NCBI RefSeq assembly: GCF_000471905.2
Contig: NW_006497658.1
Coordinates: 1,189,268-1,253,267 of the forward strand
Direction of reading: 5' to 3'
Source: Amborella trichopoda
Taxonomy: Eukaryota; Streptophyta; Magnoliopsida; Amborellales; Amborellaceae
Length of the DNA: 64,000 nt
A model generated the notes under the pieces. It did no database searches and was not told the DNA's origin. It saw only the letters and a list, made by a program, of their open reading frames with translations. Each line of letters begins with the position of its first letter. The stretch's first letter is position 1. This document shows positions 23,525 through 34,900 of this stretch, piece after piece. The translations under genes were made by a program, and so were the position numbers.

Positions 23525-24000
23525 AAAGATTTCTATACTTCCCCTACAACATTGAAGATTTATGCCTCCCCTACCATCCAACCTTCCAATTTTGATCAAG
23601 AGAGTCATCCACCGTTCGATCTCAGATCCGATGTCTCAAAGTATTTTATTTTTAAATTTTTTTATACAAATTATATGAATATGAAATTTGGTACGTGGTA
23701 TCTTCTCATTGGAACACAGCTATGAAAAATATTAAAAATAATTTTTCAATAAAATATAATGACCAAAATACCTCTTGAAACTTTCAGAAGTATTTTGGTC
23801 AATTTATTTTATTGAAAATTTTTTTTTATATTTTTTGCTAATGCGACTTTAATAGAGGATTCGAGATCCAAAATTTGGTATCAAAATAGTTTATAAAAAA
23901 AATTAAAAATAAAATAGTGTAGAGACGTGACACTATGATTAGAGCAATCTAAGCCCTCCATTCAGAATGGAAGGTTGTATAAGAAGAAATATATAAGTTT
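23525..24000. mobile_element. MITE with palindromic core, copy 1
   Basis: The centre reads gaccaaaatacctcttgaaa then ctttcagaagtattttggtc, an inverted repeat shared with 47262-47890 and 58143-58576. The left part has gggaaagatttctatacttc and ccatccaaccttcc, answered on the right by attcagaatggaaggttg. It is non-coding. Confidence 0.65.
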
Positions 24001-24170
24001 TATGCTGGATGGGAAGCATGCAAAGCTCGTCATTTTGTTTCCTCATTATAATGAATTAACTAGTGTATGGTGGCTATGGTGACTATATAACTTTTTGTTT
24101 TCTCATTATAATGATTTAAGTATAGTATTGTGGCTGTGGTGACTATATAATTATGGTTAAAATTTTATAA

Positions 24171-24225
24171 ATGGAAAAAAAATTATATAAGGATGCAACC
24201 TTATAATGGAGAACTGCGGATAGAA
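24171..24225. mobile_element. Mutator-like MITE fragment
   Basis: Only the left end of the family is present: aaattatataaggatgcaac and cttataatggagaactgcgg. Confidence 0.5.
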
Positions 24226-24293
24226 CTTTATAAATTTCTTTAATTGAAAATAGGCTCCTAAAAATTTGGGTTTCCCTGTCTTTACGGTTTACA

Positions 24294-24475
24294 TAGAGAG
24301 AAGAAGGACGAAGAAGAGAAGAAAATAGGGGTTGTGCTCATAGCCATTAGGGTTTAGGGTTTATAGAGAGAAGAAGGAACGGTTTAGAGACAGAGAAGGA
24401 GAAGGACGAAGGAAGAGAAGAAAATAGGCGATGTACTCATAGCCATTAGGGTTTAGGGTTTATAGAGAGAAGAAG
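24294..24475 (-). pseudogene. Tandem leader/transit-peptide-like sequence with telo-boxes
   Basis: On the minus strand two tandem copies of the same block read ...ctctctataaaccctaaacc, ctaatggctatgag, then a pyrimidine-rich stretch. Each has AAACCCTAAACCCTA (plant telo-box type, common in leaders of translation-related and organellar genes) just before ATGGCTATGAG. The short frames that follow are MAMSTSPIFFSSFVLLLLCL and MAMSTTPIFFSSSSFFSLCK, rich in Ser and hydrophobic residues like an organelle transit peptide, each stopping after about 20 residues. No continuing exon is found downstream (toward lower coordinates), where a MITE fragment lies. Best read as a duplicated, decapitated first exon and promoter; it could also be chance in a purine-rich repeat. 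Confidence 0.4.
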
Positions 24476-25825
24476 GAAGTAGTAAAAGTTCATCGGCTTT
24501 GGTTTATAGAGAGAAGAACGAAGAAGGAAGAAGGAAGAGTTCATCGGCTTCACAAACCCTAATACCCTAATGGAAGAGTCCCTAACTAATTTTTAGAGCG
24601 AGAAAAGGAAGATAGGATGCTGATTTAGGATGGTTTGAAGAGGATTTTTCTCTTTTTGAGTTGTTGTTTGCGAGAAAGCCCTAATTTACTGATTTTTGAA
24701 GAGGCCCTAAATTGTTTTTTGATTTGTGAAGAGGCCCTAATTGACTTTTGAGAGGGTTTTTCATTTTGTTGGGGAAACAGGAAGCAGAGCTGAAGGATTA
24801 GGTTTGGGGGATCGCTTGCTCCTGTAAGTTTACAATTTACACCAATGGTTTAAAAAGCGGATCGGTGACCCGGATCGGGCACCTCAAAAACCGATCCGGA
24901 TCAATAAATCGGCGATCCGGATCGGGAATTAGCTGAATCGATCGAATTAAAGCTTAAAAAAAATATGAAAAAATTATTAAAATTTATTATAAATGTTTTT
25001 TTTTAGGAATCCAATAAGAAATGAGGTACTACATTATTAACTTTCATTCTTTTCATCAATTTGTTAATATTGAGATGCTATTTCCCAGTATAAACTTAAG
25101 TATTAAATTTGCATCACATAAAAGAAAAATCATAGAATTATCATGGATAAAATATATAATTATTCATGGACTATAATAAAAGAGTAGACTAAATCAATGA
25201 AATAATGGTCATTAAAATCTCGTTTTGACAAAAAACCCTAATCTGCTAAAAAAACCCAAATTATTACAGCCTAACTAATTATAATCCAAAATTATTACAA
25301 CCTAACTAATTATAATATTATATAATGAAATTATAATTATTAGTTTACATTTTATAATTATTTTATTAGATAAATAATAACAAATTTAAAATATTTTATA
25401 ATATTATCTAATTTAAAATGTATTATTGACAACTGTAAGAAAAATAGTACATTACATGATTTATAATGTAAAAATTAATAAATAAAATAAAAGATTTGGT
25501 TATCAATGTAAAAATTAATAAAATGCGGACAAATTTTAGAAATAACACTTTAATTTATTATATGCCCCAGGGGAAACAAAAATTAACTCAAGAGGGGATA
25601 AACTATTATACGGCCCAAAGGGGGATTCGAACTTGTGAAATCAAAGTAAGTAACATTAGTGATAACCATCGTACCTCCTTAGCATACATGTTTAAAATTG
25701 CATATTAATAGCATATATTTACATTATGTTTTTATTTAATGATGTTTGAGAATTATCCCACATCGAATGATGATTATTCAAATATGCTATATAAATAACT
25801 ATCTAATTGGAAGATAAACACAAGT

Positions 25826-26400
25826 GTGAAAACACTAGGGCATCCGTGCACTCGTGCATGTGTGTGTCGCATATGTGGTGCATGTGGGAGTGGTGTGTGT
25901 TTGAAAGTGTTTTTGAGGCTTGAACCAGCTAGAACCGGTGCACACTTGCAAGCGTGCATGTGCGTATCGCACGTATGGCATGTGTGGGAGTGTGTGTGGC
26001 ACGTGTGGGAGTGTGTACTGGTGCACACATGTGCATGTGCGTATGGCACCCACATATGGGAGTGTGTATGGCATGTGTGGGAGTGTGTACTGCTCGTGTC
26101 ACATGTACACATGTGTGGGAGTGGTGTGTGTCTCACGTGTGAACCGGTGCACACGTGCAAGTGTGCATGTGCGTGTCGCACGTATGGCACGTGTGGGACT
26201 GTGTGTGGCACGTGTGGGACTGTGTGTGGCACGTGTGGGAGTGTGTACTGGTGCACACATGTGCATGTGCGTATGGCACGCACGTGTGGGAGTGTGTGTG
26301 GCACTTGTGGGCGTGTCTATCGCTTGTGTCACACGTACACATGTGTGGGAGTAGTATATGTCTCACGTGTGACGCGTACACATGTGTGAAGGTGATTTTC
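25826..26400. repeat. GT-rich minisatellite with many CACGTG boxes
   Basis: The basic unit is about 21-23 bp (cacgtgtgggagtgtgtgtg), organised in a longer repeat of about 210 bp that restarts at gaaccggtgcacac (near 25931 and 26141). I count eight CACGTG hexamers, mostly as CACGTGTGG. Long open frames on both strands (up to 187 and 176 codons) are by-products of a stop-poor repeat and are not called genes. Confidence 0.88.
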
Positions 26401-26515
26401 AGGCTAAAACCGGATGGGAATCGCTAAAACCGGGAGGGAACCGGACAAAACCGGGAGGGAACAACTAGAACCGGGATGGAACCGCTAGAACCGGGAGAGA
26501 ACCGGGGGTTGTGCT
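26401..26515. repeat. Short tandem aaccgggaggg repeat
   Basis: Five or six units of about 20 bp, each containing (a/c)taaaaccgggaggg or taga-accggga.gg. It sits inside the hAT-like element, directly after the GT array. Confidence 0.8.
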
Positions 26516-26621
26516 CTAGAATCGGACGGTTCCTGATTTTGTGCTGGAACCGGCACGGGCTGTGCGGATTCCCGAGTCGAGTCCGGTTTGACTCGCTGAT
26601 TTTTAAATCATTGGTTTACAC

Positions 26622-27344
26622 TATATTGTTTATCTTTGTTATCATATAATCTAAAACAAAATATTGATTACTTGGTCCTGTACTCACACTCTCTGCTTCT
26701 CATTCATCAGTAAAAGACTATGTTTTGAGCTCTAATTTGTGCCATAGACATTAATTTCATAAAACAATTATCACAAACAATAACAAAAATCTGCATGAAT
26801 ATGATTTTCTTTACCCAATGATTTACTTTATGAAATGATTTGCTATAAATAGTATTATTTCATTTGCACAACGATTTTCCTTTATAACAACTTTGTGCAA
26901 ATTTTATTAAAAAAAGGGAAAAAAATTCATACTTTCAGTTTGCAATTGTGGCTTTGAAGAACACAGTGGGGATAAAAATTTCTATTTTAGATTATTTTTT
27001 TTTGAAATAATATTTTTTTTTCAAAAGCATGAAAATAACGATGGCTGCAATACACAAAACAGGGAAAAAATATTATAGGTAAAAAAAAAAAAGATTTTTG
27101 GCCTGATTTAAATCGTATTATGAAAAAATCGCATTTTTAAACTTTTTCTATGAAAAGTACGCTAGCCATTTAAAACTGTTTCCATAAAAACGCTGGTTTT
27201 TTTAAATAGTCGCTGATTAAACGCCGATTTGTTGTAAAGTAGGGTTTTATCCTTCAAGCTCAGCCTGGCTCTCACGCCGCAGTTCTGTATACTTTTTTTT
27301 GGCGAGCTCCAATATTCAGGCGAGTTCTGCAACATTTTCCGGCA
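26622..27344 (+). promoter_or_regulatory. GMP synthase upstream region
   Basis: This covers the region from the end of the hAT-like element to the GMP synthase ATG. A TATAAATA motif at 26844-26851 is a possible TATA box, which would give a leader of about 470 nt. A telo-box-like tagggtttta lies at 27239-27248, close to the gene. Both motif calls are inference: AT-rich DNA produces such words by chance. Confidence 0.35.
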
Positions 27345-27953
27345 ATGGACTTGGAGTCTCACAAGAATACCCAGGTTCTAATCCTCGACTTTGGCTCGCA
27401 ATACACTCACCTCATAACGAGAAGGATTCGAAAGCTTTCAGTTTTCTCTCTCTGTATCTCTGGTACTTCGTCTCTTGAAGCAATAGCTGAGCACAATTCA
27501 AGGGTCATAATTCTCTCGGGTGGTCCTCACTCGGTTCACTTGGATGGGGCGCCATGGCTCCCTCGAGGCTTTTTTGAATATGTCGAAGAAAATGGGGTTT
27601 TTGTTTTGGGGATTTGCTACGGCCTGCAACTGATCGTTGAGATGCTCGGTGGTGAGGTGAAGGCAGCAAAGAGCAGTGAATATGGGAGAATGAACATAGG
27701 TACATATGAGGGTTCTGTGCTCTTTGATAAAGCTATGGAGCAACAGGTTTGGATGAGTCATGGTGATGAAGTTATTAGGTTACCAGAAGGTTTTTCAGTT
27801 ATTGGAAGGAGTAAGAGGAATTCAATTGATTCTTTGAAGAAAAATGAAATGGGTACATTGAATCAAAATGGAGTGGATTGTTTGCACGAAAACACCATTG
27901 CTGCTATTGAGAATCCTTCTAAGAGGATATTTGGGCTCCAGTATCATCCTGAG
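27345..27953 (+). CDS. GMPS: GMPS exon 1: amidotransferase domain
   Basis: 203 codons covering the whole glutaminase domain, from [10 protein letters not shown] to YHPE. It ends at a codon boundary (gag|gtatat). The plus-strand frame runs on 69 nt into the intron before a stop, so the true exon end is fixed by the next exon starting with [11 protein letters not shown], which continues the family sequence. Confidence 0.93.
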
Positions 27954-28908
27954 GTATATACTTCAATTGTTGATTTTTTTTTTCTCTTTTTCTCTTGTCA
28001 AGATTGGGAATTTATTTTTTGATTATTAATTTGCTGTTTGTTGATGGCAAGAAATCGTTTTTATTTCATCATTTGAAGGGTCTTTTGTTTTTGGATGTTT
28101 GGATTCTGATGTTTTTAATATCATTGTTGGAAATAGATTATTTTTAGAAGACGGTTTGGAATTTGATTATTCATTCATTATTCATTGATGCAAAAAAAAA
28201 AGAAAAAATCTTTATTGGTTCAAAGGTTGTGAATGTTCGGCAGTTAAGACTCTTTTTAATTGCGAAATAATTAAACATGGAAATTGCAATTTGCGGCTGA
28301 TTTTATTAGATTGTCATTCACTTTTCATGGGCAATAACAACAAAACTTCCTTTCCTTTTTGATGGGGGATGGCCTGAAAATTGTGATCTGATTCTTTTCC
28401 ATTTGAACTCTTTATGAGATGATATAAGGATGGCAGACATTTGGACACTTTGAATTAGTTCTGGATTAGGTGTTTGATTGTTAAGAAATACGAATTGATA
28501 ATGTCAAAATTTTCCAAAACTGTATTCATTCTTTGGAAAAATGGCCAATATAAACATTTGTTGATCACTTTCTCACTTTTGATATACTTGTTTTCCATTA
28601 TAGTGTTTTTGGGTATTTGGTCAGTGCCTGAAATTCACAGAAATCATTACAGTTGTTTTTTTGTGTGGCCAAAGCCAGGAGACTGGCTTATTACTTGTGA
28701 TTCAGCACGGAGACTAATTTGAATCTATATCTTACGATTTACTTAATTGTGGTAAGACTCCATCTTTCATCATTTTTGGTCACACACACACACACCTGGT
28801 CTTGGAAACCATAGCTGTAGGCCTAGGAAATTGGCCGTGCAAAAAAATTTACATGGCTTAGAAAAGAAAGGGTGTATTTTGGTAATGGGATATTATTATT
28901 ATTATTAC

Positions 28909-28954
<46 letters not shown>

Positions 28955-31900
28955 ATTATTATAATTATTCATGTACTGAAATGTTGAAATGAATTTGATA
29001 CACAAGTATATACCATCTATACCAGTGTTCTAAAACTTGGCTGAGGTAACTCGGACTTGGCCTCGCCCTGGGCGAGGCGAGTTTTGGCCGAGTTGGTTGT
29101 ACACCTTTTTTTTTAGTTTAATTATATTTAAACCTCCAACCGAAATCAAATATGTAAAAATGTCTTTTTGGTTGTTACTTGCACATAAAGTCGAAATAGT
29201 CATGGTTCCAATCCCGTTGCTGGCACCTTTTTTACATTGTACTTTGAAAATGTCCTCTTTTTTGGAGTTTAAAAAACACTAGCCTCCACAAGAGTGGATC
29301 CCACGACCTCTTGTTAAGATATCAATTATAGGGGAAACAATAACCAACACACCCGTATGCGGCTTAATGATAAAAAGTGGCACTTTTACTATATATAACT
29401 TAATTTTATCTTCATTTTCTTAAAAACAAAAAGAGCTGGACTCAGGCGAGTTACTCGGGACTCGCCTGAGTAAATCAACTCGGCCAGGGCCCAAGTACCT
29501 TGGCCGAGTCGATTTTTGGAACTATGATCTATACAAATTACAAAATTAATCCCTCAACAAAATGGGCCTCACACAATAAAATTGGAAATCACAAGGTGTG
29601 ATTTTTTGAATTCCATCCTTCATCAGTAAATCGGTAGGTTCGATGGCCTCTCTTGAAGATTGCTGGAATGAGACCCCAAATTTGATAACCATGTCAATAA
29701 GTTTGTCAAAAAATGCAACTTAGACCCAAGGGTAAGGGCTCCTGTATTGCCTTTGTAATAATGTTATGGTTTTTATGAGTCCCCCAACTCATACTATTCT
29801 AGTGCGGGCTCCCTCTTTTTGATATAGATCTTGGACCCAAAAGAATATAAAAAATAAAAAATATATATTTTTTTAATCTTTTTCCTATCCATTGGATAGG
29901 AATCTTTAGTGGTGGAGGTTCATCTTAAAGATGGGTGTTTGTGAGTGAGCGGGTTAGTGAGTGCGCTGACTCATAAAACACTTTTCCTAATGTTATTGGG
30001 ATCCCGTGGAATCACAATCTCATTCTTATTATAGTTCCCAACGGCATAGCTTGGGCAGGAGTGCATGGGCTTCGGCTTTACTTGGATTGCATTTCGTGAT
30101 TTGGCCTGAGAATGATTGGAATATTTTGCACTGGTGGTCACGAAGCACACCAGCCACCCCCCCCCGCAGGCTCCCTCTACTCTTCCCTGCGAGTTAAATT
30201 TGATTCTACTCTTTGGTGTTGGTGTATGTTTCGATGTTTGATTGTCCCTCCCTTAATGAGTATTGGCAATTGTCTTCCATTGGGCTTCCAAGTCTATGAA
30301 TTTTCTTCTTGCAAATGCTCAAGAAGTAACAGCAGTCTTAACCTTCCATCTCATACAACGCTCTGCTCTTTGTGGAACACTCTAGTACACTCTAGCCAGA
30401 TTTGCCATGGAGCTGCCACCACTCTAAGAGTCAATGTCTTCAAAGCATCACTTCTAGGTTTGTTAAGGGAGGAAAGGCTGGACGACTGTTTAATCAACGT
30501 GTTGCTGAAAGCCAAACAAAGACAATACAAAAGACCAGATCTTTATTGGCTCATTGCAGTGTAGAAACAAATGTGTCACTGATTTTACATCCCTTTGTAC
30601 ATGTTAGATATATATTTGGGATGTACATGCACAACGGATTAAGTGATCTATTATCAGTGCTTTGTCAAAAATAAGTAGACAACCAAAGCTAAGGTTTGGA
30701 GCAGCAGGAATGCTCCTAAACTGGTGGGACACAGACTTTTGGAGGGGTTTTCCTGGTGAGTTGCTTGTCATCATGAACATGCCCTTACTTGCAGGCCCCA
30801 TATTAAGTAATCCTTTTCTCTAGGCTTGCAGGAATGCTTGTAAGACCTCTTCTTGTTTTTAAGACCTCTTCTTGTATGGTGCTTCTACCTGAGCCCTCCA
30901 TGAGATCAACAACTAATCCATTGGGGTCAGAGGTGATGGCAAAAAGCCTTAGAGCATCATCATATCATCATTCATCAAAGGCATCAGATATGTTACTTTT
31001 TATGGTTATGTGTGAATTCAGAAATCTGACCAGAATAAGGTCTTCCTAAATCGACCTGACTTCTATCCCATCTCAATCTATGTCTATACTTGTTATTTTT
31101 TTAAATCAGTAAAGAATGGGTTCTGTCACATTATGATTTGTGAATAAATCAGTTATGAAGAGCTTGTCCCCAACAAATTGTTGGCCAGGGCTGGCTTAAA
31201 TCTGCATAAAACCAAATAAGCTTTAGGAAAACCAAGTGAAAATAGGAGGAATGAGTTTTAAAAGATTTTAGAAAAGGAGGATAAATGATAATTAGAAAAT
31301 AGGAAAGAGAATATCCAGAGCTAGTTACAGATCAAACAATAGCAAAGCTACGGCATCATCTGGAACTAATATACCCATCAGTTTTATTATAAAAAGAATA
31401 ACCCTTAGTCCTTAAGGACCTCAAACAGTCTTGAGAATAACACTAAGTTCTCCATTGGTGTGTGTTCATGTTCACAAATGTAAGTGTGTTATCAGTGTGC
31501 TGGAGATATGTAATTGTAGGGCCTCTTTGGTGACCCATTTATAAGGACCGAAAATTGGGTTGAAGACAAGCGACCCTGAGTCTACCTTATCCACTTAAAA
31601 CTGATTCCTGTAATACTCACAATCTAATCCGAGAAAGTGCACTCTATGTGATCATAGACTTCTTCTAAATCCAACTTGCAAACTATTCTTGGGGACTTCT
31701 CCATCGTCTGGCATGGATGCATTTCTGCACTATAAGCTTGTATCCAAAATTTTCCAATCTGTGACGAATGGTTCCTGCTTTGGGAGATTACCTTACTGTT
31801 ACTAAGCATCTATCATAGCTAGGACTTTGTTAAAGCCTTGAAGTGCCTCATGCTGCCTGTTTGCTTCCCTCATTTATTTCATTCATGTGACCTTATTGGG

Positions 31901-34900
31901 CACCAATGTCCCTTTCCAAACACCATGTGATAGGATCTGAGTTGACCCTCTGATATTATCAGCTCCAACCAGAAATCTTCTCTAGTTCCAGGTGTTTCAG
32001 GTCCATAAACTGCAGTTAGGGCCCATTTAAAGTCCTTTCTGAACCTGAGTAGGAAAAACACCAAGAACTAACCCTAATAAGAACTAGTGAGTTACAAATT
32101 ACTTGAAAGGTTACTGAAGTCCCTTGGGCTGCCAAGGCAGCCCATTGAGCAGGGTATCTACACCACATTGATCTCACAAGGCTAGGTCAGGACATTTAAA
32201 ATCCTTCCCATTACTTCCTTTGTTCCTCCTGTCCCTACCCTTCTGGTCCTCACTTTTATTTCCAGCTACATTTGGTCCGAAGGCATCGTTATGTCATCAA
32301 TGCGGCTGTCATAGCCAACTTTCATGGCCGTCGACGTCGCTTCCATTCGGGGTATGCTCGCTGAGTTTTTTTTCTTATTCTCCACTAGCAATGAATGTGC
32401 CCTCTTGTGATTCCTCAGAAGTGCTACATCCCCCCATCATTTGCAAGGGGTTTTGACAAACAGTTGATATATGCAAGGTTGCCCAGGGATGATGAGAGTA
32501 GTTTGACCTCTGGGAGTATTGGATCAGGTCTATTGCTGTCCGTATTGGATACTTCAGGGCTGTTCACCGATGAGCATGGTGGTTTGAAGTCTTTTTATGG
32601 AGGTGGGTGCAATCAACCAGTCACATTCTGTATCATAGGAAAAGTTTGGGATGATCAGGCCTGGGCCAATCTGGTTTCTCCAAAAAGTATCTGGTTTCTC
32701 CAAAAAGTATCTAAGACATCAATGGGCTGCCAGAGGGAGGGGCATATCCACAGTGTGGGGTACAGTAGAGATATTTGATGAAGATTCCTCTGTTGGTTCT
32801 AGTGCTACCAGATCATTCAGCTTCCCGTAGTTTTGTAATTTCATGGTAAACACAACTCCGGATTCCTCTTCCCTAAGTTTAACGGGCAATAGCAGATACC
32901 AGTCATCGTTTCTTTTTTTGCTTGGTTTTTTTGCATTTTTAGTTTTCCTGGGTGTTCCCCCCTTGTTTCTTTTGTTGTTGTTTTAGTTTTATGGGTGTTT
33001 TACCCTTTTTTGTGTTCCTCTATCACCTCTCTCGGTGAGTTTTCTCGCCTCTGGGCATTTTATAATTGTGTGTATTCTCTTTTCCATCAAATACAATGTT
33101 AACAAAATAAAATAAAAAACGGAGGTTCGAACTTCGAGAAGTAATTGTTTGACTATCTCAGTGGGGTTAAGTAAGTAGCCATGTTCACCATAATTTTCAA
33201 TGCTGTTCATTTTTCTCTTTTTGCAGAGTTTTAGACAACTGTCATGTTTCCTCTTCCAAAGTCTCGGGCTATTTTGCTGTCTTTGCCATGGGGTAGGGCT
33301 CCATTGCATGTAACTGTTTTTGTGGGCAGAGGGGCAGTATCCTTCTCCATTATTTGTTTTTCCGTGGGCCGGGTAAAGGTTTTTCCAGGGGCACCAAGGG
33401 TAAGGATCTATATTTGTCTTGATCTGCAACGTGTATCACCTTGATCTGTCCCATCTACTGTCGCTTCTTCCGAACATATTAAAAAGTGAGTTTTTTCTAA
33501 CCATTAAATGTGTCCAGCATGCTTCTATGAATGTTTGCCACACATTAAGTTCTCTGGGGATTTTGACTGGTGTCTCTGTGACCCTTGGATTAGGGCAGAA
33601 CTGGATCTGATTAATCGTGTCGGTAAGATTTATCCAGGGTGATGTCGTGCAGTGGGAAGGCCCATATGTTACTCTTTGGTGATGCACCATTGTGTTCACT
33701 GTGGCCCTTGGATTGGACGAGGTCATGTAGATTTCTTTTATGGTTATCCAAATGACAGCTTGGTATTGGTGATGCCATGTGACACCCTCTGCTTGTGTTG
33801 AGTTGAAGTTGAACTGCATGGTTGCATGTGCCAAGTGTTTAGCACAGCTGGTTCTTGAGATTTGAGTTTGAATGGAAATTCAAATTTGAATGATGTGAAC
33901 CGCTGAAAACGGCTGGATTTGAAGTAGTTGAATCCTGCTATGTCCCATGGGCATGTGGCTCCTATCTCTGGTGTGATGTTTGACTGAGCTGGACCGGCCT
34001 TTTCTTTTGAGCCTGCGGACTTGTGAGGTGCATCATCATCCCAGTTGCCTCTGCATCTTTCCCTCAGCCATTTTCACTTCTTGCTTCTCTGCTGATTCCT
34101 CCTTCTTCGCCAAGTGAGCAGCTCTTCACCTTCTGCCCAGTCCCCGGTTTCGTGTATATCATCTTTCTTTTTCAGTTTGATAGTGGGGCTCCTTAGAACT
34201 TTCTTCTGCATCTTCAACATTTATCAGGAACTTAAACCATTGCCCTCTTCTACCATGATTACTTGTTTTGGGATTAGGAACACCTTCCTGAGTCTTTATT
34301 TTCATGTGGGCTGTATCAAATTTTGACCTAGCAGTGGAATTCCTGTCAAGATGTGTTAACCAACAACACATCATCTGGATATCACAACACCTCATAAGTC
34401 CAGACATGTAGGGCAATTCCCTTGACAGAGATCCACTTGCTGCTTTTTGCGGTACAAGAGCTAACTGATTCAGGTCTCCAAGATTTTAGCTTCAGCAGGT
34501 TACCCTTGTATCTCCATTGTCCATGCTTTCAGACCTGCTCAGCATCTCCCAGCGAGTTGAGTTAAAACATGGTATCACCATAATTGAGCCACTTACACAT
34601 GATTGGTTATGCGGTATTCCAGGTTTTGGAACCCCATGCTTCCACATCTTTAAGATCTATTTTCCTCATGTCTGATCTAACGAGGGTGCCTCGAAGAATG
34701 TCAAGTCTCCCACATATGATCTTGTAACTGACATGAATGATTGACTCAGAGGCACTGTATCAACCAGATTGATACTGATATTCACTGTGCATGGCAATAT
34801 TATGCGTGTATAGATTGTGGTTTGCTAGTAGAAGTTGTTCTGAACTGGAGATTTAGAATTTGAACCTTTTATGTTTATTTTTGGAACTTTTTATAACCCT

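Larger units (their letters stand above)
24843..26613. mobile_element. hAT-like element carrying a GT/G-box minisatellite
   Basis: A 1.77-kb element with termini CAATGGTTTAAAAA and (reverse complement of the right end) CAATGATTTAAAAA, flanked by atttacac (24835-24842) and gtttacac (26614-26621), an 8-bp target duplication with one mismatch. The left subterminal is rich in gatccggatcgg words and the right one in cccgagtcgagtccggtttg. The same subterminals occur in the element at 39674-40652 and, on the left, at 48137. The core has no transposase. A large GT-rich array (25826-26400) fills the right half, followed by short tandem aaccgggaggg units (26401-26515). The element lies about 0.7 kb upstream of the GMP synthase start. 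Confidence 0.85.

Noticed and set aside
24335..24360. Interstitial telomere
   Set aside because: Only two TTTAGGG-like units occur in each copy, within a leader-like context; too short for a telomeric array and better explained as telo-box motifs.
25774..26427. Long overlapping open frames (up to 187 codons) on both strands
   Set aside because: They read a GT-rich tandem repeat that lacks stop codons in several frames at once; the products are simple His/Thr/Cys/Val repeats without family resemblance.
28823..29005. Poly-asparagine protein
   Set aside because: Translation of the (TTA)n microsatellite in GMP synthase intron 1.
32989..33834. LINE ORF1 protein (minus-strand frames of 146 and 132 codons)
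   Set aside because: No zinc-knuckle or other ORF1 motif can be seen; the position fits but the sequence does not support it, so it is only mentioned under the LINE entry.
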